Shown here piece by piece: positions 1 through 6,495 of a stretch of 9,510 nucleotides of DNA. Source of the stretch: CAZGYE01 sp964530165 (lineage in GTDB: Bacteria; Planctomycetota; Planctomycetia; Planctomycetales; Planctomycetaceae); assembly GCA_964530165.1 (NCBI GenBank), contig CAZGYE010000235.1:1-9510 (forward strand), given 5' to 3'. The notes under the pieces are model-generated. The model searched no databases. It saw nothing but the letters and a program-made list of their open reading frames with translations, and was not told the DNA's origin. The stretch's first letter is position 1. Each line of letters begins with the position of its first letter. Position numbers and translations under genes: made by a program.

Positions 1-55
1 ATGCACTGTCGTGAGGAAGTTGCTCCAGACGGCTAAAGTGTTACGGAAAAAGTAA
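1..55 (+). CDS. Probable 3' end of an upstream gene, frame unresolved
   Basis: The first bases probably hold the tail of a plus-strand gene that begins outside the window. Frame 1 reads 11 codons and stops with TAA at 34-36. Frame 2 stays open to a TAA at 53-55, which lies inside the first purine-rich heptad arm, the same situation as the oleC stop. Frame 3 stops at 12-14. Too little is left to identify a product. Other formyltransferase/hydrolase complex genes (fhcA, B or D) would be natural neighbours of fhcC, but nothing in these few residues shows that. Confidence 0.25.
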   Translation, partial: CTVVRKLLQTAKVLRKK

Positions 56-124
56 AAAGGGCAAAAGGGAAAAGTCCTGACTCGACTTGCCGGCTGCCTT
101 TTTCCTATTTCCTTTTTCCTCTAT
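45..124. repeat. Inverted heptad-repeat element 1 (GNNAAAA family)
   Basis: The left arm (45-73) is purine-rich and reads as units GGAAAAA, GTAAAAA, GGGCAAAA (one base long) and GGGAAAA. The right arm (97-124) is pyrimidine-rich and reads CCTTTTT, CCTATTT, CCTTTTT, CCTCTAT. The arms are roughly complementary around a loop of about 23 bases and could fold as an imperfect hairpin in RNA or DNA. The element fills most of the space after the upstream gene. A further pyrimidine arm with the same period lies at 177-204. Confidence 0.8.
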
Positions 125-176
125 AACTCACGACAATCTTAACCACGCCGAACTCAATGACAACTCGCCGTGCTAC

Positions 177-204
177 TTTTGCCTTTTGCCTTTTGCCTTT
201 TGCC
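177..204. repeat. Four perfect TTTTGCC heptads upstream of fhcC
   Basis: TTTTGCC occurs four times in exact tandem (177-183, 184-190, 191-197, 198-204), the most regular array in the window. It ends 16 bases before the fhcC start. It has no purine arm of its own, but the purine arm at 45-76 contains a stretch that complements it in 14 of 15 bases, so that arm could pair either here or with 97-124. The 123-176 stretch between them shows no clear repeat or gene. Confidence 0.85.
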
Positions 205-205
205 T

Positions 206-210
206 GGTGA
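206..210 (+). promoter_or_regulatory. Possible weak ribosome binding site of fhcC
   Basis: GGTGA lies 10 bases before ATG 221, directly after the TTTTGCC array. It is a poor Shine-Dalgarno match, but its spacing supports ATG 221 over the upstream GTG at 170. Confidence 0.3.
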
Positions 211-220
211 ACGACCCGTC

Positions 221-1048
221 ATGCCGCTTTTGATCACACTGCAGACGACCACGTCGATACCGCTGGAAGTCGACAGCATCCGCATGGAAACCGTCCGCGC
301 CCAGTCGCCCAATGAGGTGAAAGCCACGCCCATTCAATACGGGAATCAACAACCGCCGTTGGGCGAGTTCTTCGCCGTTTCCGGATCGGCGGCCGACGAC
401 CGCCTGGTCGTGTGGGAAGGGGATTGCTCTCGTGTCAAGCTGATTGGAACACACCTCCATTCGGGAAAAATGCTTGTTCGCGGCAATGCCGGCATGCACC
501 TCGGCGCCGAGATGACCGGCGGCGAGATCATCGTCGACGGCGACGCCGGCGACTGGGTCGGCGCGGAAATGCACGGGGGCCGCATCCACGTGCATGGCAG
601 CGCCGGCCACCTGGTCGGCGCGGTGTATCGCGGCGGCCGACGCGGTATGACCGGCGGCGAGATCTTGATCGACGGCGATGCCGGCAACGAAATCGGGCAC
701 ACCATGCGACGCGGTCTGATCGCCATCGGCGGCCGGGCCGGGGATGTTGCCGGTTTCAACATGATCGCCGGTTCGATCTTTCTGTTCGGCGAAACCGGAA
801 TCCGTCCGGGCGCCGGCATGCGGAGGGGAACGATCGGACTCTTTTCGAGCCAAGAACCGCCCGCTCTGCTGTCGACCTTCCAGGTCGACTGCGTGTATCG
901 GCCCGTCTTCCTGCGGTTCTATTTGCGGCATCTGCAATCTCGCGGTTTTCCGGTTCCCACGGAGTGCATCGACGCGGAATATCGGCGCTACTCGGGTGAT
1001 TTCGTCGAAGACGCCAAGGGTGAAATTCTGGTTCGAATTGACGAGTGA
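221..1048 (+). CDS. fhcC: Formylmethanofuran dehydrogenase subunit C-like (formyltransferase/hydrolase complex subunit C)
   Basis: The product (275 aa) matches the FwdC/FhcC family. In methylotrophic bacteria and planctomycetes FhcC is a subunit of the cytoplasmic formyltransferase/hydrolase complex, which turns formyl-tetrahydromethanopterin into formate in C1 oxidation. The sequence shows a right-handed beta-helix of the glutamate synthase C-terminal type, about residues 66-205. Its turns are marked by GNAG (88), GDAG (107), GSAG (126), GDAG (152), GRAG (171) and GETG (190), spaced 19 residues apart except for one gap of 26 that carries a VYRGGRRGM insertion. ATG 221 is chosen because it gives the usual N-terminus; the in-frame GTG at 170 would add a tail translated from the TTTTGCC array. 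The last residues, IDE, and the stop lie in a heptad array. FhcA, B and D are not in the window. Confidence 0.88.
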   Translation: MPLLITLQTTTSIPLEVDSIRMETVRAQSPNEVKATPIQYGNQQPPLGEFFAVSGSAADDRLVVWEGDCSRVKLIGTHLHSGKMLVRGNAGMHLGAEMTGGEIIVDGDAGDWVGAEMHGGRIHVHGSAGHLVGAVYRGGRRGMTGGEILIDGDAGNEIGHTMRRGLIAIGGRAGDVAGFNMIAGSIFLFGETGIRPGAGMRRGTIGLFSSQEPPALLSTFQVDCVYRPVFLRFYLRHLQSRGFPVPTECIDAEYRRYSGDFVEDAKGEILVRIDE

Positions 1049-1148
1049 CGATTGAAGGATTGACGATTTCAAAAAGAATGGCAGCGCCTCGGAGCGTGCA
1101 ATGGGTAATCGAGAATGGGCAATCGACAATCGGCAATCGACAGTCGGC
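1037..1148. repeat. Inverted heptad-repeat element 2 (AATCGRC family)
   Basis: The left arm (1037-1069) reads ATTGACG, AGTGACG, ATTGAAG, then the 8-mer GATTGACG and ATTT. The right arm (1100-1148) is seven units in strict 7-base register: AATGGGT, AATCGAG, AATGGGC, AATCGAC, AATCGGC, AATCGAC, AGTCGGC. The left arm read on the other strand gives AATCGTC-type units, so the arms are inverted copies; about 16 of 21 bases pair between 1048-1069 and 1121-1141. The spacer (about 1070-1099) is not repetitive. The arms overlap the end of fhcC and the start of oleC. The motif is unrelated to the A-rich heptads elsewhere in the window, yet period and geometry are the same. Confidence 0.85.
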
Positions 1149-2809
1149 AATTTAACATAGCCGACCGCTTGCGCGACTCGGCTCGCCGGTATCCGTTCCA
1201 GCGGGCCGTCGTGTTTCCCGCGGGGCGTGACCGGCTGGGTAAGGTGATGTACTCCCATCTCACGTTTGCCCAGCTCGATCAGGAGAGCGACCGTTTGGCC
1301 GGGGGCCTGCGCGAGATGGGGGTCACATCCGGCACACGGCTGGTCCTGATGGTCCGGCCCAGCTTGGCTTTTCTCTCGCTGACGTTTGCTTTGTTCAAAG
1401 CGGGCGCGGTCGTGGTTCTCATCGATCCGGGCATGGGACGCTCGAACATCTTTCGCTGCCTGGAACAGGTGGAACCGGAGGGTTTCGTGGCGATTCCCTG
1501 GGTGCATGTCGTTCGCAAGCTGTACTGCCGGCGATTTCCCAAAGCCGTCACCAACGTTACCACCGGCCGCCGCTGGTTCCGCGACACCGTCTCCTACCGG
1601 CAGCTTCTCGGCAATGACTGGAGACCGCTCGAACCGGTCCAAACATTGGCCACCGACCCGGCGGCCGTCATTTTCACCAGCGGCAGCACCGGACCGCCGA
1701 AAGGGGTTTTGTACGAGCACGGCATGTTCGACGCGCAGGTCGATTTGCTGCGCGGCTGTTATGGCATCGAGCCGTGCGAGATCGATCTGCCCGGTTTTCC
1801 ACTGTTTGCACTGTTGGGCGCGGCCATGGGCGTCACCACCGTCATTCCCGACATGGACCCTACCCGGCCGGCCGAGGTCGATCCGGAAAGAATCGTCGAG
1901 GCCATCCGCGATCAGGGGGTCACGCAGGCGTTCGGCTCGCCGGCGATTTGGAACCGGGTCGGCCGCTACTGCGAGCGACAAGACGTGCAGTTTCCATCGG
2001 TCAAACGGGTTCTCTCGGCGGGAGCTCCGGTTCCCATTCACGTGCTGGAGCGGATGACGCGGGCGCTGCCGGCCGACGGGGCGGACATCCACACGCCGTA
2101 CGGCGCCACCGAAGCGCTGCCGATCTGCACCATCAACGGCCGTGAGGTGCTGGAGCGAACTGCGGCCCGTTCGCGGCAAGGGGCCGGGACGTGCGTCGGA
2201 AAGTGCTTTCCTCAAATCTCGCTGAAGATCATCGAAATCATTGATGGCCCGATCGGGTCGCTCGAAGACACTCGCGAGTTGCCGCCCGGCGCGATCGGGG
2301 AGATCATCGTGCAGGGGCCGGTCGTGACGCGCGAATACTTTCGCGATCTCCAAGCGACGGCCCGGTCGAAGATACCAGACGGGCAGCGTTTCTGGCATCG
2401 GATGGGCGACGTGGGTTACCTCGACGACGACGACGCCCTTTGGTTCTGCGGGCGGAAGGCGCACATTGTCGAGACGGACCACGGCCGCCTGTTCACAATT
2501 CCGTGCGAAGCGATCTTTAACGAACATCGGCAAGTCTACCGCAGCGCATTGGTCGGCGTGGGCGAGAAGCCGCACCAACGGCCGGTCATCATTGTTGAAC
2601 CCGAAGCAGGCCGGTTTCCGGCCGCCGAATCGGACCGGAAAACTTTCCGCGAGGAGCTGCGCGAACTGGCCGCCGCGAACCCATTGACCGAACGGATCGA
2701 CACAATTCTGTTCCATCGGTCGCTGCCGGTCGACGTTCGACACAACGTGAAGATCTTTCGTGAAAAGCTGACCCCCTGGGCGGGTGAACAAGTAAAAAGG
2801 CAAAAGTAA
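1115..2809 (+). CDS. oleC: OleC-type beta-lactone synthetase (acyl-adenylating enzyme superfamily)
   Basis: The product (564 aa) belongs to the AMP-forming ligase superfamily. OleC acts after OleA and OleD in long-chain olefin synthesis, activating a 2-alkyl-3-hydroxyalkanoate with ATP and closing it to a beta-lactone. Visible motifs are the P-loop FTSGSTGPPKG (187-197), YGATE (329-333), GDVGYLD (from 431) and a C-terminal VDVRHNVKIFREKL (from 539), typical of OleC and different from the usual acyl-CoA synthetase ending. It lies 58 bases before oleD, which supports the call. The start is forced: an in-frame TAA at 1106 precedes ATG 1115, and the next in-frame candidate, TTG 1169, would cut into conserved sequence. 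Residues 1-12 are thus translated from the heptad array of element 2, and residues 560-564 (VKRQK) plus the TAA from element 3. No Shine-Dalgarno site is seen. OleA and OleB are not in the window. Confidence 0.85.
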   Translation: MGNRQSAIDSRQFNIADRLRDSARRYPFQRAVVFPAGRDRLGKVMYSHLTFAQLDQESDRLAGGLREMGVTSGTRLVLMVRPSLAFLSLTFALFKAGAVVVLIDPGMGRSNIFRCLEQVEPEGFVAIPWVHVVRKLYCRRFPKAVTNVTTGRRWFRDTVSYRQLLGNDWRPLEPVQTLATDPAAVIFTSGSTGPPKGVLYEHGMFDAQVDLLRGCYGIEPCEIDLPGFPLFALLGAAMGVTTVIPDMDPTRPAEVDPERIVEAIRDQGVTQAFGSPAIWNRVGRYCERQDVQFPSVKRVLSAGAPVPIHVLERMTRALPADGADIHTPYGATEALPICTINGREVLERTAARSRQGAGTCVGKCFPQISLKIIEIIDGPIGSLEDTRELPPGAIGEIIVQGPVVTREYFRDLQATARSKIPDGQRFWHRMGDVGYLDDDDALWFCGRKAHIVETDHGRLFTIPCEAIFNEHRQVYRSALVGVGEKPHQRPVIIVEPEAGRFPAAESDRKTFREELRELAAANPLTERIDTILFHRSLPVDVRHNVKIFREKLTPWAGEQVKRQK

Positions 2810-2870
2810 AAAGGAAAATGTGCTTCTCCTCTTCACTTTTTCCTTTCTACTTTTTACTTTTTCCTTCATG
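2792..2870. repeat. Inverted heptad-repeat element 3 (GNNAAAA family)
   Basis: The left arm (2792-2819) is GTAAAAA, GGCAAAA, GTAAAAA, GGAAAAT. The right arm (2836-2870) is CTTTTTC, CTTTCTA, CTTTTTA, CTTTTTC, CTTCATG. Unit by unit the arms complement each other in about 23 of 28 bases, with a 16-base loop between. The oleC stop codon (2807-2809) is inside the left arm and the oleD start codon (2868-2870) closes the last right-arm unit, so the whole gap between the genes is the element. Confidence 0.88.
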
Positions 2871-3890
2871 CAAGCGCTTGTCACCGGAGGTGGTGGTTTT
2901 CTTGGGTTGTACATCACCGAGCAGCTCGCGGCGCGGGGTGATGCAGTCCGCGTGTTCTGCCGGGGCCGATACGATCGACTCGACGAACTGGGCGTCGAAT
3001 GCGTTCGCGGCGATGTGCGCGACGTCGATGCCGTGACCGCCGCCTGTGACGGCATCGACGTCGTGTTCCACACCGCGGCCGTGCCCGGCGTGTGGGGGCC
3101 GTGGAAGATGTTCCACGGCATCAACACGATCGGGACGATGCACGTGATTGATGCCTGTCGGGCGCAGGGGGTGCCGAAGCTGGTTTTCACTAGTTCGCCG
3201 AGCGTCATCTTCGACGGTCGGCCGCACGAAAACGTGGATGAATCGCACCCGTATCCGCGGAGTTTTCTCTGTCATTATCCGCACAGTAAAGCGCTGGCCG
3301 AACAGGCGGTCCTTGCGGCCGACGGCACAGGCGGATTCTCGACGGTGGCATTGCGGCCGCATTTGATTTGGGGGCCGCGGGACAATCACCTGATACCGCG
3401 GCTCATTCGGCGCGCCCGCAGCGGGCGGTTGCGTCGGGTGGGTGAGGGGCGGAACCTGATCTCAATGTCGTACGTCGAAAACGCGGCCTTCGCCCATCTT
3501 CAAGCGGCCGATGCGCTCCGGCCAGGCTCGCCGCTGGCAGGGCAAGCGTATTTCATCAACGAGCCGGAACCGGTCAACCTGTGGCCATGGATCGACGAAC
3601 TCTTGGGCCACGCCGGTTTGCCGCCGGTTCGTAAGACGATCTCCGCCAACGCGGCGTATCGAGCCGGCGCTATGCTGGAGACGTTTTATCGTTTGCTCCG
3701 TTTGCCCGGCGAACCGCCGATGACGCGTTTCGTCGCCTTGCAGCTTGGCGGTTCACACTACTACGACGTCTCCAAAGCCCGACGCGACTTCGGCTACGAG
3801 CCGTTCGTCTCGCTTGAGGAAGGCATGCGGCGATTGGAGCCTGATTTGAAGCGTTTGGCCGGCTTGACCGGCGGCTCCTGCAACGGTTAA
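2868..3890 (+). CDS. oleD: OleD-type NAD(P)H-dependent 2-alkyl-3-ketoalkanoate reductase
   Basis: The product (340 aa) is an extended short-chain dehydrogenase of the 3-beta-HSD/epimerase type. Next to OleC the likely role is OleD, which reduces the 2-alkyl-3-keto acid made by OleA to the 3-hydroxy acid used by OleC. The Rossmann nucleotide loop TGGGGFLG is at residues 6-13. The catalytic pair is Tyr137 and Lys141 in YPHSK, with serines at 109-112 (TSSPS) as the third catalytic position. ATG 2868 is chosen because it puts the Rossmann strand at residue 2, as is normal. A GTG at 2820 would add 16 hydrophobic residues read from the pyrimidine arm, which look like a signal peptide but are not. 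No Shine-Dalgarno site precedes the ATG; a C/T tract of about 30 bases does. Another sugar or steroid dehydrogenase is possible, but the neighbour argues against it. Confidence 0.82.
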   Translation: MQALVTGGGGFLGLYITEQLAARGDAVRVFCRGRYDRLDELGVECVRGDVRDVDAVTAACDGIDVVFHTAAVPGVWGPWKMFHGINTIGTMHVIDACRAQGVPKLVFTSSPSVIFDGRPHENVDESHPYPRSFLCHYPHSKALAEQAVLAADGTGGFSTVALRPHLIWGPRDNHLIPRLIRRARSGRLRRVGEGRNLISMSYVENAAFAHLQAADALRPGSPLAGQAYFINEPEPVNLWPWIDELLGHAGLPPVRKTISANAAYRAGAMLETFYRLLRLPGEPPMTRFVALQLGGSHYYDVSKARRDFGYEPFVSLEEGMRRLEPDLKRLAGLTGGSCNG

Positions 3891-3911
3891 GCTGACGTCG
3901 GCAACCTGACC

Positions 3912-3917
3912 GAGGTG
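3912..3917 (+). promoter_or_regulatory. Ribosome binding site of the Rieske gene
   Basis: GAGGTG lies 8 bases before ATG 3926. It is the only convincing Shine-Dalgarno sequence in the window and sits in the only ordinary intergenic gap of the plus-strand block (35 bases, no heptad repeat). Confidence 0.6.
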
Positions 3918-3925
3918 TTTGGAAC

Positions 3926-4444
3926 ATGCGTCGTCGACGTTTTTTTCATTGGTGTTCCCTGTTGCTCAGCGGCCTGGCCGCGTTGTTCGTGGCGATTCCC
4001 GGTGTGGGATTCCTGATGGACCCGCTCTCGGCCGGCGGCCCGAAAAGACGGTGGTACCGCCTGCTGAAGCTGACCGATCTGGAAATCGGCGTGCCCCGGA
4101 AAATGGTGATTGTCGATCAGCGGGTCGACGCCTGGACGCGGTATCCGGCGGGTTCCATCGGCGCGGTCTGGTTGACTCGCCGTCAGGACAATCGTGTCGA
4201 TGTGTTTACGGCCACCTGCCCGCACCTAGGCTGTCCGGTCGATTTCCTGGCTTCAGAGAACAAGTACCACTGTCCGTGCCACGGGGCCACCTATGCCAAA
4301 GACGGCAGCGCCGTGGAGGGACCGCAACAGCGCGGATTGGATGAACTGGACGTGCGGATCGAAAACCTCAGCGACGAAGACTGGGTGAGCGTCGCGTTTG
4401 AGCGCTTCGAGTTGGCGACATCGGAACAGATTCCGCTTGGCTGA
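3926..4444 (+). CDS. Rieske [2Fe-2S] iron-sulphur protein of a bc-type quinol oxidase complex
   Basis: The product (172 aa) carries the high-potential Rieske cluster that takes one electron from quinol and passes it to a c-type haem. The cluster motifs are CPHLGC (98-103) and CPCHG (116-120). Cys98, His100, Cys116 and His119 are the expected ligands, and Cys103 and Cys118 the expected disulphide. The N-terminus has RRRRFF (2-7) followed by a hydrophobic segment at about 12-31. This fits a twin-arginine-type signal anchor, the export route known for Rieske proteins, and places the cluster domain outside the cytoplasmic membrane. The gene stops at 4444, just before or overlapping the cytochrome b gene, so the two are very likely co-expressed. 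Its gap from oleD is 35 bases. Confidence 0.92.
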   Translation: MRRRRFFHWCSLLLSGLAALFVAIPGVGFLMDPLSAGGPKRRWYRLLKLTDLEIGVPRKMVIVDQRVDAWTRYPAGSIGAVWLTRRQDNRVDVFTATCPHLGCPVDFLASENKYHCPCHGATYAKDGSAVEGPQQRGLDELDVRIENLSDEDWVSVAFERFELATSEQIPLG

Positions 4445-4475
4445 TTGCCACCCCACTTTTGCGAGAAAACTTTCC

Positions 4476-6476
4476 TTGGCCAGGTTGCGAGATTGGATTG
4501 ACGATCGAACCGGCTACCGCGGCGTGCTGCACGCGCTGTTGCTGCTGAATTTTCCCGTGAGCCGGGCGGCACGCTGGCGGTATGTGTGGGGCGGCGCGCT
4601 GGCGCTAATGCTCGTGGTGGAATTGGTGACCGGCACCCTGCTCATGACGGTCTACAGCCCTTCGGAGGCCGCTGCGTGGGGAAGTGTGCAGTACCTCGAG
4701 ACGCAAGTCGGTTGGGGATGGTTCATTCGCGGCGTGCACCACTACACGTCTCACATGATGCTGGTGGTGATTCTGCTGCATACGCTGGTGGTGGTGTTGA
4801 CGGCCGGCTATCGCAAACCGAAAGAATTCACCTTTTGGAGCGGTCTGATTGTGGGCGGTGTGGTTCTGGCGCTGGCGATCAGCGGGAATCCGCTTCCTTG
4901 GGACCAGAAAGGTTACTGGGACTATCAGATCGAAACGGGCATCGCCGGGACCATGCCGTTGGTCGGGTCGGCGCTGAGGACGTTGCTGGTGGGAGGCAGC
5001 GAATTCGGGAACCTCACGTTGACCCGGTTATATACACTGCACGTGGTGGTGCTGCCGGTCTTTGCCGTGCTGCTGCTCGCCGTTCACGTGGCCCTGATGC
5101 GGCGGGAAAAGCTGCGATTGCAGAACGCTGCGGAATCGTCGATCGTCAAGGCAACGGGGAAGCCGGCTCCGGGAGACGCTCAGCAAGACGAAATGGAGCC
5201 GTACTGGCCCTACCAATCGACCCGGAACCTGTTGATGTTCGGCGTGCTCATGGGCCTGGTCGTTGCGCAGACGGTCCTGTACCCGAAGCTCAAGGAACGG
5301 CACGTCGCCCCCGCTTCGGCGGAATGGGAGCCAGACCTTCGGCTGGATGAAATCACGCTGGAGGCGCCAGCCGACCGTGACATTCCCTACGTCGCCCGAC
5401 CGGAGTGGTACGTCCGCTTTTTGTACGAATTGCGAGATCCCCAGCGAGGCGTCGTCGACAAAGAGCAAGAGGTTCTGGTCACCGGTGTGCTGCCGATGGT
5501 GATTGTGATGTTGATGTTTCTGATGCCCTTTTTTGAAAGCGTGCTGGGGCAACGGCTGGGTCACGGACTGGCGATTGTTTTGCTCCTCTCGGGCCTGGGC
5601 GGGATGTTGTACCTGACGTTCGACGGTCTCCGCGACGACCACACTGACGCCGAATACCAGAGGACGCGCCGCCAAGAAATCAACTACGCCGGACGCTCCG
5701 TTTGGCTGGCCCGGCAAAACGGCATTCCGCCTGAAGGCCCGGCCACTTTGCTGCACAATGATGCCAAGGCGATGGGTCCGCTGCTGTTTGCCGCCAATTG
5801 TGCCAAGTGCCATTCCTGGAGCGGGCACGACGGGACCGGCCAGATCCTCATGGAAACCGTCGACGGCAAGAAGGTTCCGGCGAAGCTCACGGCGTCGGAC
5901 CTGTTTGGGTTCGCCAGCAAAGACTGGATCGCTGAGTTTCTCGCCAATCCGACCGGCGACAAGTTCTTCGGTCGCCTGGACCGCTCGGAAGGGGGAGACG
6001 AGATCAAACACGGAGAGATGGCCGATTGGGCCGCTGATTACGTCGGACCCGACGGCGTGCTCACCGCGAAACACTTACAGGCGGTGGCGGCTTTGCTGGC
6101 CCGCGAAGCGAACCGGCCCGGCGACAGCCCGGCCACCAACGAGCAGATTCAACTCGGTGTGGACATTTTCAGCGGCGCCGAGTTGAAGGATCACCACGGC
6201 GAGGTCCTGGAATTCGACGGCGAGTGCCTCCAGTGTCACACCCTCAAAGCGGGCGATCCGGATGACGAAGGCGGCGGAGAGGATGCACCAATCCTTGACG
6301 GTTACGGCTCGAAGCAGTGGCTGATGGATTTCATCCGCGATCCCGGTGCCGAGCGATTCCACGGCGAGGCGAACATCATGCCGCACTTCGATCGGACGCA
6401 GCTCTCCGACCACGATCTCGCGTTGCTCGTGGATTGGATTCGCGGCGATTGGCCCCGGGCGACCGTTCCGAAGTGA
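4476..6476 (+). CDS. Cytochrome b6/subunit IV/di-haem cytochrome c fusion protein
   Basis: The product (666 aa) is the membrane core of a bc-type complex. A b6-like part (about 1-210) has four membrane helices and b-haem ligands His88/His102 and His189/His204; the 14 and 15 residue spacings match cytochrome b6. A subunit IV-like part (about 240-385) has three helices and the quinol-site motif PEWY (309-312). The rest lies outside the membrane and holds two c-type haem sites, CAKCH (442-446) and CLQCH (584-588), with Met515 and Met635 as possible axial ligands. The fused haems probably take the place of cytochrome c1 or f. The residue aligned with Cys35 of b6, which holds the extra haem in b6f, is Val37. 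Start: TTG 4476 gives MARLRDWIDDRTGYR, as expected of relatives; TTG 4485, 4437 and 4398 are alternatives, the last two overlapping the Rieske gene. Confidence 0.9.
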   Translation: MARLRDWIDDRTGYRGVLHALLLLNFPVSRAARWRYVWGGALALMLVVELVTGTLLMTVYSPSEAAAWGSVQYLETQVGWGWFIRGVHHYTSHMMLVVILLHTLVVVLTAGYRKPKEFTFWSGLIVGGVVLALAISGNPLPWDQKGYWDYQIETGIAGTMPLVGSALRTLLVGGSEFGNLTLTRLYTLHVVVLPVFAVLLLAVHVALMRREKLRLQNAAESSIVKATGKPAPGDAQQDEMEPYWPYQSTRNLLMFGVLMGLVVAQTVLYPKLKERHVAPASAEWEPDLRLDEITLEAPADRDIPYVARPEWYVRFLYELRDPQRGVVDKEQEVLVTGVLPMVIVMLMFLMPFFESVLGQRLGHGLAIVLLLSGLGGMLYLTFDGLRDDHTDAEYQRTRRQEINYAGRSVWLARQNGIPPEGPATLLHNDAKAMGPLLFAANCAKCHSWSGHDGTGQILMETVDGKKVPAKLTASDLFGFASKDWIAEFLANPTGDKFFGRLDRSEGGDEIKHGEMADWAADYVGPDGVLTAKHLQAVAALLAREANRPGDSPATNEQIQLGVDIFSGAELKDHHGEVLEFDGECLQCHTLKAGDPDDEGGGEDAPILDGYGSKQWLMDFIRDPGAERFHGEANIMPHFDRTQLSDHDLALLVDWIRGDWPRATVPK

Positions 6477-6495
6477 TCTGGACGGGCGAAAGCGG

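Noticed and set aside
45..204. CRISPR array
   Set aside because: The units are 7 bases, contiguous and degenerate, with no spacers of constant length.
170..220. Longer FhcC from GTG 170 with a signal peptide
   Set aside because: The extension is a translation of the TTTTGCC array, and FhcC is a cytoplasmic subunit.
2820..2867. Longer OleD from GTG 2820 with a hydrophobic N-terminus
   Set aside because: The extension is the pyrimidine arm of element 3; the Rossmann fold begins properly at ATG 2868.
173..3208. Very long minus-strand open frame across fhcC, oleC and oleD
   Set aside because: It is antisense to three genes with clear family motifs, shows none itself, and long open shadows are common in high-GC DNA.
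6463..6485. Intrinsic terminator at the convergent junction
   Set aside because: CCGTTCC and GGACGG can form only a 6-pair stem with a bulge and no T run follows.
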